Shown: positions 19,078 to 26,070 of the stretch, in pieces
Position numbering within the stretch: position 1 is the first letter of the stretch
How the letters are laid out: each line of letters starts with the position of its first letter
IMG/VR virus record: IMGVR_UViG_3300027852_000042
Span: 1-62,768 of that record
Direction: 5' to 3' (one strand)
DNA from: a virus
Length of the DNA: 62,768 nt
The notes under the pieces: generated by a model
Seen by the model: only the letters and a program-made list of their open reading frames with translations
What the model was told of the DNA's origin: nothing
Databases searched by the model: none
Translations under genes and position numbers: made by a program

Positions 19078-19295
19078 TGGATGGAATAACGAAGGAAAAG
19101 TTGGAGAATCTAAGAAAGGAACTTCTTGTGGACATAGCAGAACTGGAGACTGATGAGAAAGCACAGAGTTCCGTCATACACCTTGCAGTAAGCAAGAAAT
19201 CTGAATTACGGGCACAGGTTGTGTTTGCTAAGAATGAGCTTGTATTATTAGATGGATTGATTGGGGATTGCGTAGATCTAGGGAGCATAAAATAG
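19077..19295 (+). CDS. Small coiled-coil protein, function unknown
   Basis: 72 aa, overlapping the previous stop by one base. Residues 3-60 form an uninterrupted amphipathic helix of heptad type (ITKEKLENLRKELLVDIAEL). No enzyme motif. Likely a small trimerising or scaffolding helix encoded with the tail genes. Confidence 0.5.
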   Translation: MDGITKEKLENLRKELLVDIAELETDEKAQSSVIHLAVSKKSELRAQVVFAKNELVLLDGLIGDCVDLGSIK

Positions 19296-19495
19296 ACAAT
19301 CTACCCGAATTAAAGTGTACATATTGTGGTTGGACTGGTATGATTGAAGTCGCCTTATCTTCCCCGGGCGATGACTTCAATATTTGCCCTAACTGCAAAG
19401 AGGATTGGCTCGAAGATACAACACTGCAAGACAAGAAAATATTTGCTTTCATGATGTGGTCAAAGTGGTATAAATATTTAGATATAAGGAGGTGA
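19268..19495 (+). CDS. Small zinc-ribbon protein
   Basis: 75 aa if it starts at the TTG at 19268, overlapping the previous gene by 28 bases. No in-frame ATG precedes the first Cys pair, so the exact start is uncertain. Two Cys pairs, CTYC near residue 17 and CPNC near residue 39, form a C-x2-C...C-x2-C zinc ribbon. The C-terminus is aromatic (FMMWSKWYKYL). Function unknown. Confidence 0.5.
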   Translation: MRRSREHKIDNLPELKCTYCGWTGMIEVALSSPGDDFNICPNCKEDWLEDTTLQDKKIFAFMMWSKWYKYLDIRR

Positions 19496-19500
19496 TATGA

Positions 19501-19701
19501 ATGAAAGGGAAATTAGTTTCAATGTTGATCTCAATGTTGGTCAATATGCTTACACCGGAATTGATGAAGAATCTGCTGGATATGCTGTTAGACTGGATTG
19601 AGAATATGGTGCTTGGGTCAGCTTCAACGGTTGACGATAAGATGGTACTACCTTTGTGTGAAATGATCAGGTCTGCCTTTGATATACCTGATGACGATTA
19701 A
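19501..19701 (+). CDS. Small hydrophobic/amphipathic protein near the lysis region
   Basis: 66 aa with a strong AGGAGGTG site upstream. The first 38 residues are hydrophobic and Met/Leu-rich (MLISMLVNMLTPELMKNLLD). The rest ends VDDKMVLPLCEMIRSAFDIP. I recall similar 60-80 residue proteins beside lysis genes in other phages. It could be a holin-like or membrane-associated protein, but there is no clear long transmembrane span, so the role is left open. It is the last gene before the late terminator. Confidence 0.5.
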   Translation: MKGKLVSMLISMLVNMLTPELMKNLLDMLLDWIENMVLGSASTVDDKMVLPLCEMIRSAFDIPDDD

Positions 19702-19718
19702 CACTTTTGATTTACAGT

Positions 19719-19750
19719 GGCCGGGGCCTTTTATTAGGCCCCCGGTTTTA
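19719..19750 (+). terminator. Rho-independent terminator of the late operon
   Basis: A GC-rich stem (CCGGGGCC at 19721-19728 pairing with GGCCCCCGG at 19737-19745) with an eight-base loop is followed by a TTTTA tract. It lies 18 bases after the stop at 19701 and closes the long rightward late transcript. Confidence 0.85.
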
Positions 19751-19764
19751 TCTTGGAGGATAAA

Positions 19765-20106
19765 ATGTTACGTTTCGCGATAATAAAAAGTAGAAAGGAT
19801 ACTAATGGTACCATAGTAACATCTCTTTCTCCGAAGCATGTTCTCCGAAGTTTGGTTAATAAAACTTTGGATGGGTTTAACGTAGATGATTTTATTTCAG
19901 ATGTAATCATTAGAGCTACGAAGCTTTATCCTACAGGAAGGTTGACGACAAAAAAGAAGAAGGAAAAAATAGAGAAAATACTTCTCGTAGTTATGACTGA
20001 AGCTATTAAAGAGATGGACGTTGAGAAAAGGATATCGAGTAATATTGAAAAAGCTTTCTCGCATACAATCAAAGAAGTAAAGATGAGAACTCAAACTCTC
20101 TCATAA
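19765..20106 (+). CDS. Small basic protein, function unknown
   Basis: 113 aa from the ATG at 19765, which has GGAGGA at 19755-19760; an in-frame TTG at 19753 is less likely because it overlaps that site. Lys-rich and helical, with KKKKEKIEKILLVVMTEAI near the middle. It lies directly after the late terminator, so it needs read-through or its own promoter. No family recognised. Confidence 0.55.
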   Translation: MLRFAIIKSRKDTNGTIVTSLSPKHVLRSLVNKTLDGFNVDDFISDVIIRATKLYPTGRLTTKKKKEKIEKILLVVMTEAIKEMDVEKRISSNIEKAFSHTIKEVKMRTQTLS

Positions 20107-20123
20107 CTAGGAGAAGACTTTCA

Positions 20124-20495
20124 ATGGAAACCGTTTTAATAATCACCGCCACCCTAACTGTTGTTATACCTCTGATCGTAGTTTTTTATAAAATACTTTC
20201 GGGTCGGATTGACCTTAAAATAGATAAAACATTTATAGAAACATGCAATTCAAAATGTAAATCAATCCAAGCAGAGATAAAATCACAGGAGAAGGCGATG
20301 ATCACACTACAAAAGGAGTATGATAGAAGATTTTCTAAGGGTGAGGTGGTTTTTGGTGAGCTTATGAAAGAAATAAAGGGACATGGGTTGTTAATTGTAA
20401 AAGTAGACTCTAATGTAGAAAATCTCATTAAAGAAATGACCGAGTTTAAAAAAGAAATGAAATGTGACAGGAAAAACCAAACCCCCCCTACGTAA
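20124..20495 (+). CDS. Membrane-anchored coiled-coil protein (possible lysis accessory)
   Basis: 123 aa. Residues 4-24 are a single N-terminal transmembrane helix (VLIITATLTVVIPLIVVFY). The rest is a charged periplasmic or cytoplasmic coiled coil. This topology matches inner-membrane spanins (Rz-like) and some phage regulators. I see no partner lipoprotein (Rz1-like) overlapping it, so the spanin call is only a possibility. Confidence 0.5.
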   Translation: METVLIITATLTVVIPLIVVFYKILSGRIDLKIDKTFIETCNSKCKSIQAEIKSQEKAMITLQKEYDRRFSKGEVVFGELMKEIKGHGLLIVKVDSNVENLIKEMTEFKKEMKCDRKNQTPPT

Positions 20496-20533
20496 TAATC
20501 CGCACAAAAATAACACTCGACATTGTTTTGTAG

Positions 20534-20562
20534 TTGACAATCTTTAATGTTAGTGTTATAAC
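20534..20562 (+). promoter_or_regulatory. Sigma70-type promoter for the recombination genes
   Basis: TTGACA at 20534-20539, a 17-base spacer, and TATAAC at 20557-20562. The expected transcription start falls at or next to the ATG at 20569, which suggests a leaderless mRNA. Confidence 0.8.
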
Positions 20563-20570
20563 TGCAACAT
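20551..20570. promoter_or_regulatory. Putative operator over the recombination promoter
   Basis: TAGTGTTATAACTGCAACAT matches 17 of 20 bases with 35931-35950 at the replication promoter. The core is an imperfect inverted repeat, GTTATA..TGCAAC. It covers the -10 box and the start codon. A repressor site is inferred from the shared sequence and position. Confidence 0.6.
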
Positions 20571-21096
20571 GCTACCCAGCGTAACAACAATCATTAATTC
20601 TAAATTTCCTTTTGTGACAGATGAGGACTTAAAGTTAGCTCAATACCGTGGGACTGAGGTTCATTCAGCATGCCATGCTTATGTGACCAATACGTGGTAT
20701 CCTCTCGATAGAGAGTTTGGTGGATACATTGAGTCTTTTACCCTTTGGTATGACTTAATGGTTGAGGAGTTTATCTTTGGAGAGGAGAGGATTATTGATT
20801 ATGTTCTTGGCTTCTCAGGTAAACCTGATTTAGTGGTTAAGTTAATGGGGGATAAGGGGTTTAGTCTTTGGGATATAAAAACCTCTGCGGCTATGATGAG
20901 GAGTTACGAGATTCAGGTTGCCGGATATAAACACTTAATCCAAAACATAGAAGGAATACCTATAGAAAGATATGGAGGATTACAGTTGTTTAAGGATGGA
21001 CGAACAGCCAAAATAAAGGAGTATCAAAACTTTGTGTACTCGTTTGATGTTTTAATGGCACTTCTAACAATACATAGGTGGGAGAAAAATCTATGA
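20569..21096 (+). CDS. PD-(D/E)XK exonuclease of the recombination cassette
   Basis: 175 aa. It has the RecB/Cas4-type nuclease layout: RGTEVH near residues 27-32, GKPDLVV at 84-90 (catalytic D87), WDIKTS at 101-106 (D102 and K104), and a Q-x-A-G-Y helix near 120. The family degrades one strand of double-stranded DNA to give tails for an annealase. The Bet-like gene two steps downstream supports this. The start is fixed by the LPSVTTI N-terminus usual in the family. There is no Shine-Dalgarno site, consistent with a leaderless message. Confidence 0.85.
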   Translation: MLPSVTTIINSKFPFVTDEDLKLAQYRGTEVHSACHAYVTNTWYPLDREFGGYIESFTLWYDLMVEEFIFGEERIIDYVLGFSGKPDLVVKLMGDKGFSLWDIKTSAAMMRSYEIQVAGYKHLIQNIEGIPIERYGGLQLFKDGRTAKIKEYQNFVYSFDVLMALLTIHRWEKNL

Positions 21097-21872
21097 CAAA
21101 TTTTTTTGAGGACTTATTTTCAGAGGAAACTCAAGAGGATAGCGTTGTTGATGCTGAGTTCGTAGAAGATAATATTGTTGTACTTCCGGAACTTAACATA
21201 ACTGACAGCATGGTTAAGGAAACTCTCGGGGAAATTAAGGCTGTATTGATTGAAAAGTATTACGGGAAAATAGAACAGCTTGAGACTTTAGCTAATAACC
21301 ACCTAATCAAAGATGAGGCTACTGAGGTTCAGGCGGTTGACATGGTTTCTCAATTAAAGGAGATGCGAAACACACTGGAAACCAAGAGAAAGGATATCAT
21401 AAAGGTTCCAGGATCATACGTGAACGGCGTAAACGCTATCGTTAAGCCCTTCCGTGACAAAATAGATACCATTTGTAAGATAAAGAACAAAGACCTCTTA
21501 GAGTATCAAAGAAAGGTTCGTGAGGAAAGAAAGAAACAAGAAAAGAAAGCCGCCGAGGTTATCGAGAAAGTAAAGAAAGATACAGAGGAGGAAGCTAAGA
21601 GGGCCGGGATAGATCCAGGTGTATTTGACATACAGGTACCATCATTATCAAAGGATAAGGTTACGGTAGGTCAAACAGGTGGTACTGCTACTATCAAGGA
21701 AGAGTGGGTATATGAAGTTGTTGACATAAAAGAAGTACCCGTGGAATTAATTGAAGTCATAGATAAGGAGGTGAAGAAGTTAATAAAGGCTGGTACTAGA
21801 AACATTCCAGGACTTAATATTTATCTTGATGATAAGTTGAAGACCCGGAAGGCGAGGAAGAAAAAACCTTAA
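21093..21872 (+). CDS. Recombination-cassette accessory protein (DUF1351-like)
   Basis: 259 aa from the ATG at 21093, overlapping the nuclease stop (ATGA) with GGGAGA upstream. Residues about 60-185 are a long charged coiled coil. The C-terminal 50 residues (PVELIEVIDKEVKKLIKAG, then IPGLNIYLDDKL) match the ending of proteins encoded between exonuclease and annealase genes in many phages. It probably binds the annealase or single-stranded DNA; that is inference. Confidence 0.65.
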   Translation: MTNFFEDLFSEETQEDSVVDAEFVEDNIVVLPELNITDSMVKETLGEIKAVLIEKYYGKIEQLETLANNHLIKDEATEVQAVDMVSQLKEMRNTLETKRKDIIKVPGSYVNGVNAIVKPFRDKIDTICKIKNKDLLEYQRKVREERKKQEKKAAEVIEKVKKDTEEEAKRAGIDPGVFDIQVPSLSKDKVTVGQTGGTATIKEEWVYEVVDIKEVPVELIEVIDKEVKKLIKAGTRNIPGLNIYLDDKLKTRKARKKKP

Positions 21873-21887
21873 CATGGAGGAAGTTAA

Positions 21888-23138
21888 ATGGGTGACATTG
21901 TAGAGTATAAGTCGAAAGATGGGACCGATATTCAACTCAGTTTTGATATCGTTCGGAATTATCTTGTGCAGGGTAAGCCTAACCTTGTGCAAGACGGTGA
22001 GATAGTTTATTTTATGGGTGTGTGTAAGGCCAGGGGGTTAAACCCGTTCAAAAAGGACTGCTATCTTATCAAGTATTCAGACAAAACATCCGCACAGATA
22101 ATAACCAGTATCGATTACTTCCGGAGCCGAGCCAGGGCACAAGACGATTGTACTGGGTGGAGTGTTGGGTTGCTTGTTTACGATCCCGAAACAAAGATTG
22201 TTTCTGATACTAAGGGATTGGTTCTCCCTGGGAGTACAGTTCTTGGTGCTTGGTTTGAAGCTAAACCTGAAGGCTGGGAAAATGTACATAGGAGAGAGGT
22301 TAATCTTAGTGGGTATCTTCAGTATAAATCTGACGGTAAACTCACTAAGTTTTGGCTGCCAGAGAAACAGCCATCGCAGATTATGAAAGTTGCCGAGTCT
22401 CAAGGGCTAAGAGCTATATGGCCTGATCAATTTCAGAATTTGTATACAGATGGTGAAGCTGACTTGGGGGGCATGCCCAATGTAACTATAGGTGGGGCTT
22501 CACTCCCAAACCCTCCCGATCCTCAATATTCAGGGGTCTTGCCCCCACTTACCAAAAAGAGAACATATACCGAGCCAAAAAACAAGCCCAAACCTGACCC
22601 CAGTAATGATAAAAAACAGGCAGATGATTCCGAAACCTTTGACCTTATCGTTGCTAAGAAAGCTGATAAGGAGCAAATGGACAAGTTCCTGGAGGTTTGT
22701 TCTGGTAAGGCCAATATGACGGTTGCTCAGATTAAAACTCAGGCAATACGTAACATCGGAAAGTTCATGGGGCAGTATGAAAAGTGGGCTGTTGATATGG
22801 ATGTCCAGAAGAGAAGGGAGAACACTGAACAACTTGCGCCAAAGGATAGAGCCAGAGGAAGGAATGTAAAAAAGGATGAAGAAGAGGATCCACCGCTTAA
22901 AATGAGACCGGAGGAGGTTCTTGACAGTAAAAAAACAGATCCAAAAACTGACCCCGAGGAAACCAATGATACGGAAACTGAACAGGGTGTTCCAATAGAT
23001 CCAGGTCCTACTGCTGATGTGGTAAAGTGCAATAAGAACGATGGCGATATGATGCTTGCGGAGTATTGCATGAACTCGTGCGAAGGTAGGTTTAACTGTG
23101 ATAGTTTGCAGTCCTACCTCGCCGGTCAATATTCATAG
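21888..23138 (+). CDS. bet: Bet/RecT-family single-strand annealing protein
   Basis: 416 aa with GGAGG upstream. Residues 1-200 match the Bet family: YLVQGKPNLVQDGEIVYFMG, then CKARGLNPFKKDCYLIKY, ITSIDYFRSRA, and KVAESQGLRAIWPDQF. These proteins anneal complementary strands during phage recombination and recombination-dependent replication. The C-terminal 200 residues are an extra charged tail rich in Pro, Lys and Asp, ending with four Cys residues (CNKN...CMNSC...CD) that could bind a metal. That tail is long for the family and may recruit a partner. Confidence 0.9.
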   Translation: MGDIVEYKSKDGTDIQLSFDIVRNYLVQGKPNLVQDGEIVYFMGVCKARGLNPFKKDCYLIKYSDKTSAQIITSIDYFRSRARAQDDCTGWSVGLLVYDPETKIVSDTKGLVLPGSTVLGAWFEAKPEGWENVHRREVNLSGYLQYKSDGKLTKFWLPEKQPSQIMKVAESQGLRAIWPDQFQNLYTDGEADLGGMPNVTIGGASLPNPPDPQYSGVLPPLTKKRTYTEPKNKPKPDPSNDKKQADDSETFDLIVAKKADKEQMDKFLEVCSGKANMTVAQIKTQAIRNIGKFMGQYEKWAVDMDVQKRRENTEQLAPKDRARGRNVKKDEEEDPPLKMRPEEVLDSKKTDPKTDPEETNDTETEQGVPIDPGPTADVVKCNKNDGDMMLAEYCMNSCEGRFNCDSLQSYLAGQYS

Positions 23139-23189
23139 ATATGTGGGGGGGGGGGCTATCCCCTCCCTATCTAGGTTTGGAATAATCAA

Positions 23190-23378
23190 ATGAAAGAGAA
23201 GATAAATACTGAACTACTATTAGCTGTAAGTAGTGTTGCTAGAAGGCTGGGGCTCTCGACTATGACTATATATCGAAAGCTTGAACTTGGCGTTTTCACA
23301 CCCATTATTATTGACGGTTCCATGTTTATCCACAATAGGGAAGTAGAGAAGTACATTGAATCCCAAGAAGATCGATAA
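23190..23378 (+). CDS. Small helix-turn-helix protein (excisionase/MerR-like)
   Basis: 62 aa. The sequence SSVARRLGLSTMTIYRKLELG near residues 14-34 is a typical MerR/excisionase helix-turn-helix, followed by the wing and REVEKYI helix. It may be a DNA-bending or regulatory factor. With no integrase in the genome, an excision role is unlikely; transcription control of the nearby early genes is more plausible. Confidence 0.7.
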   Translation: MKEKINTELLLAVSSVARRLGLSTMTIYRKLELGVFTPIIIDGSMFIHNREVEKYIESQEDR

Positions 23379-23634
23379 GTTTAATAGGTTTATTAAGGGT
23401 AGGACAGATGTTAAGAAATATCCTGCCGGTATGATGATGAGCTATCAAGCTATAGTCCGATTTCGATATCACCTCAATAGAGATCCTACCAACACGGAAA
23501 TATCGAAGGAAATTGGTGTTGCGAAAAGTATTGTGACAAGGCATATCCAACTATTAATAGCCGCTAAACTAATCAAGCGGCTACCAAAGAGTAAAAGAAA
23601 TAAAATGGCAGGCAAATTGTACGAAGTTATGTAA
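23356..23634 (+). CDS. Winged-helix DNA-binding protein
   Basis: 92 aa if started at the TTG at 23356 (23 bases overlap with the previous gene, GAGAAG upstream). An in-frame ATG at 23431 would give 67 aa. NTEISKEIGVAKSIVTRHIQ near residues 47-66 is a helix-turn-helix, followed by LLIAAKLIKRLPKSK, a typical winged-helix wing. Probably a transcription regulator. It ends one base before the convergent leftward gene. Confidence 0.6.
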   Translation: MNPKKIDKFNRFIKGRTDVKKYPAGMMMSYQAIVRFRYHLNRDPTNTEISKEIGVAKSIVTRHIQLLIAAKLIKRLPKSKRNKMAGKLYEVM

Positions 23635-23635
23635 A

Positions 23636-24019
23636 TCAAATGAAACTCCGAAAGAACCCCTCTCTCATCATCTTCAGTTTTCTATCTGTTCCAATGCACG
23701 GTACCAGGCTTACCACTTGACCCGGGTAAGCCTGGGCTGTGATCTTACTACCCACTATCAAGTACCATGGGTAGTCTCTCTCTAGTTCTTTAAGAGTATC
23801 TAATCCAATCTTGGTGGGGTGGAAGGTTCGCTTGAAGACCTTATATGGGAAGCTCTCCATGTACTCATCTTTCTCTTTACCGGACAAAACTATACCGCTT
23901 TGGTGTAGGGTATACGTAAGGTTCCCCCTCTTGTCCGAGAAATTAATGTCGTGAGGACACACGTTTATTAGTTTCCTGAAGTTTATTTCTTCAATTATAT
24001 CTTCCCTAAACCGTATCAT
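23636..24019 (-). CDS. Hypothetical early protein
   Basis: 127 aa from the ATG at 24019, with a GGGGGAG site just upstream; a TTG at 24037 is an alternative. It is the last gene of the leftward early operon. I recognise no family. A YPWYLIVGSKITAQAYPGQVV segment near residues 83-103 suggests a small beta domain. It overlaps the upstream gene by 14 bases. Confidence 0.5.
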   Translation of the reverse strand: MIRFREDIIEEINFRKLINVCPHDINFSDKRGNLTYTLHQSGIVLSGKEKDEYMESFPYKVFKRTFHPTKIGLDTLKELERDYPWYLIVGSKITAQAYPGQVVSLVPCIGTDRKLKMMREGFFRSFI

Positions 24020-24188
24020 CTTCTCCCCCTTCTTCAACTTTCACTGTGAGTTCTCTAAGAATTTTCCATTTTTGACCATATGTTCCACCTTCTCTTACTA
24101 CTTTGAGGGCTTCAATTGCAGTATTGTATGGCTCTAAACCCCACCCTTCATAGCAACCGTTGTGTATGGCTAAGTATACTTGACCCAT
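24006..24188 (-). CDS. Small hypothetical protein
   Basis: 60 aa, in the leftward operon just after the hairpin at 24202-24234. The sequence YLAIHNGCYEGWGLEPYNTA near residues 5-24 looks like a small folded domain, and the tail is acidic. No family recognised. Confidence 0.5.
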   Translation of the reverse strand: MGQVYLAIHNGCYEGWGLEPYNTAIEALKVVREGGTYGQKWKILRELTVKVEEGGEDDTV

Positions 24189-24201
24189 CTTATCCTCCCA
24201 T

Positions 24202-24234
24202 AAAAAGAGGGGGCTTAATATACCCCCTCTTTTT
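24202..24234 (-). terminator. Strong hairpin terminator inside the leftward early operon
   Basis: A perfect 12-bp stem (24202-24213 with 24223-24234) and a nine-base loop; the stem has A/T-rich ends, so it gives a U-tract in either direction. It falls after the DUF3150-like gene and before the last two leftward genes, which would be transcribed only by read-through. Confidence 0.75.
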
Positions 24235-24243
24235 ACTCAGTTT

Positions 24244-25110
24244 TTAATTCACGTCTATCTCCCTTCCAACATCGGTTAAGTTTTCATCAAAGTTATTCTT
24301 AACCTTGCTCATCTCATCAAGGATAATATTTGCGAGACCATCATTGTCTCGCATGTCATTTCCAGAATAGTATCCTATAATTTCGTGGGCTTTGTCAACC
24401 AGTGATTCTAATTCACTGTCATCGAAAGCATTTCTGTCCTTGAAATTATCGAGGAAACTCTGAAAGCCTTCAACCGAAGAGTTTTTAAATATTTTCCTTT
24501 TCCCATCTTCATCTGGGGTCAACTTGTCACACAAATGTTGTACCATGCCTCCAAATTCTGTACGTAGGGCCATGATACCCATTTCCCTGGCCTCTTCCAT
24601 GGTTGTAAGGAACTTTTCCTTCTCTCTTGCATATAGTTCCGGGGAAAGAAGGCTTGCCTTGTCCGGAGTGGTAAGTATTAAAAACTTCCACTCGAACTTA
24701 AACTTTTTGTTTATATCTGATGGGTAGTCTTTGGGGTCAAACAATCCTTTCAGGACATACTCTGCCCTTTCTATAAGCGTTTCGTATGGAAACCTGGACA
24801 CCCTCTCGTAAAATTCTTCTTGGAACTCTGTAAGTTTCGCATCTATCTTATCGATAGAGTCTTTGGATACAAAGACAAGTCCTTTGATCGGAAAGGGAAG
24901 GGCGTGGGACTCAAGATACTTCCGAGCCAATGATGCAATCTTGTTAATCCTGGATATCTCGTTGGGATCTACAAGGTTTTTTGTACCCTTGACCCATTGC
25001 CCCATTTTATCTTCTACCACCTTGGAATTAATCTTCTTTGTTCCCATCCACCTTGAAATGGATAGTTGTATCAGACACCCTAATTCGAATATGTTACTTT
25101 CGTCATGCAT
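24244..25110 (-). CDS. DUF3150-like protein paired with the AAA+ ATPase module
   Basis: 288 aa. The N-terminal region (SISRWMGTKKINSKVV, then GTKNLVDPNEISRI and a FPIKGLVFVSKDSIDK segment) resembles the DUF3150 family, which is often encoded with phage AAA+ ATPases. The remainder is helical, with a FEWKFLILTTPD strand near residue 148. Function unknown. Same operon as the Ycf46-like ATPase, so a shared complex is a reasonable inference. Confidence 0.55.
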   Translation of the reverse strand: MHDESNIFELGCLIQLSISRWMGTKKINSKVVEDKMGQWVKGTKNLVDPNEISRINKIASLARKYLESHALPFPIKGLVFVSKDSIDKIDAKLTEFQEEFYERVSRFPYETLIERAEYVLKGLFDPKDYPSDINKKFKFEWKFLILTTPDKASLLSPELYAREKEKFLTTMEEAREMGIMALRTEFGGMVQHLCDKLTPDEDGKRKIFKNSSVEGFQSFLDNFKDRNAFDDSELESLVDKAHEIIGYYSGNDMRDNDGLANIILDEMSKVKNNFDENLTDVGREIDVN

Positions 25111-25124
25111 TTTACTTACCTCCT

Positions 25125-25301
25125 TTAAGGTATTACTACCTTTGCTTCTCGCACTACACCTTCATCGTCAATCTTGATTTCAAGTACAACCTCATTGAAA
25201 TGCCTGAACATCTTTAGTGCTTCTTCTGTCAGACCAATTTCTACTCCCTTGTTATAGGCTGCCTCGCTACTTATTTCCGCACTGATTGTCGCTGTTTTCA
25301 T
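25125..25301 (-). CDS. Small hypothetical protein
   Basis: 58 aa from the ATG at 25301, which has a GGGGGGTGAG site; longer in-frame starts would overlap the upstream gene. Sequence pattern: a short N-terminal strand, a helix GLTEEALKMFRHFNEV, and a final pair of strands (VVLEIKIDDEG, VREAKVVI). A compact alpha/beta miniprotein in the ATPase operon; no family recognised. Confidence 0.55.
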   Translation of the reverse strand: MKTATISAEISSEAAYNKGVEIGLTEEALKMFRHFNEVVLEIKIDDEGVVREAKVVIP

Positions 25302-25305
25302 CTTC

Positions 25306-25494
25306 TCACCCCCCTTGATCAAACTGACTAAAGTAATCATCTTCCAGTTTTTTCTTTTGAGCCTTAAGGTATAGCTCATTAGGCTCTCCCCATGTTGCCC
25401 CACAAGTATCGCATGTGATATAAATCACCGCGTCCTGATCTGTTGGAACCTTATACGAATAGTTACATGTGTTACAAACGTGACAACTTGTCAT
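25306..25494 (-). CDS. Small zinc-ribbon protein
   Basis: 62 aa from the ATG at 25494, with AGGAG upstream. Cys residues form CHVCNTC near residues 4-10 and CDTC near residues 29-32, followed by a W-G-E-P turn, a rubredoxin-type zinc ribbon. The tail is a charged helix. It lies between the DUF2997-like gene and the 58-aa gene in the ATPase operon. Confidence 0.6.
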   Translation of the reverse strand: MTSCHVCNTCNYSYKVPTDQDAVIYITCDTCGATWGEPNELYLKAQKKKLEDDYFSQFDQGG

Positions 25495-25505
25495 AGTAGC
25501 TTCTC

Positions 25506-25703
25506 CTATCCACAAAGGTTTGAGTTTAAGTTGTGCTTAATGTTAGTCTCATACCACTCAGCTTTCTTTTTGAAGTCTGTACTTTCTCCAAGAGTTTTTG
25601 TAATCAACTCCATGGCACTCTTACACCCTTTACCATGGAACCCATTAGCTTCTACTTTGGCCTCTCCTGTATTAAGATCGAACTCCAGTGTTATTGTTTC
25701 CAT
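25506..25703 (-). CDS. DUF2997-like protein
   Basis: 65 aa. The pattern M-E-T-I-T-L-E-F-D, then G-E-A-K-V-E-A-N-G-F-H-G-K-G-C, then helix SAMELITKTLG is the DUF2997 layout: two strands, a G-x-x-G-x-x-C turn and a helix. Genes of this family are commonly next to DUF1257/Ycf35 and Ycf46-like ATPase genes, exactly as here. Function is not known to me. Confidence 0.7.
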   Translation of the reverse strand: METITLEFDLNTGEAKVEANGFHGKGCKSAMELITKTLGESTDFKKKAEWYETNIKHNLNSNLCG

Positions 25704-25719
25704 TTATACCTCCTCCTCC

Positions 25720-26070
25720 TTACATGTAAACCACCAGCTTCAATTCACCCTGTTTTGTCACACTTTCCGAGAAGGTGTGTCCTAGCTTACGAGCTTCTAG
25801 TTTAGCCTTCTCTACGCCATAGTAAGCTGTCAGTTTTGATAGCTCTTTCTCATCTCCCCACTGTCCATGGTAAGTATCATATGATACCACCCCATTGGGT
25901 TTTAATACAACCGGGTATCGCCACTCCGGGAGAAACACCCCAAATCCCTCCTCTTCAGAAGCATATAGCTTGAAACTACCCTCTCTTCCCTCTATGCCAA
26001 GCCTTTTACATGCTTCTTTCAGTGCAGTTTTATCCTTCATCTCTGTCTTTACGTTCATTGTGCTACTCAT
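25720..26070 (-). CDS. Ycf35/DUF1257-like protein
   Basis: 116 aa, starting in an ATGA overlap with the ATPase gene. It matches the DUF1257 plan: an N-terminal strand MNVKTEMKD, helix KTALKEACKRLG, a central beta region with WRYPVVLK, YDTYHGQWGD, then helix LSKLTAYYGVEKAKLEARKLG and a final GELKLVVYM strand. In cyanobacteria and plastids this family is Ycf35. Its association with the AAA+ ATPase suggests a cofactor or substrate adaptor; unproven. Confidence 0.7.
   Translation of the reverse strand: MSSTMNVKTEMKDKTALKEACKRLGIEGREGSFKLYASEEEGFGVFLPEWRYPVVLKPNGVVSYDTYHGQWGDEKELSKLTAYYGVEKAKLEARKLGHTFSESVTKQGELKLVVYM

Noticed and set aside
23190-23378. Excisionase of an integrating phage
   Set aside because: No integrase or attachment site seen, so the HTH protein is more simply a regulator.
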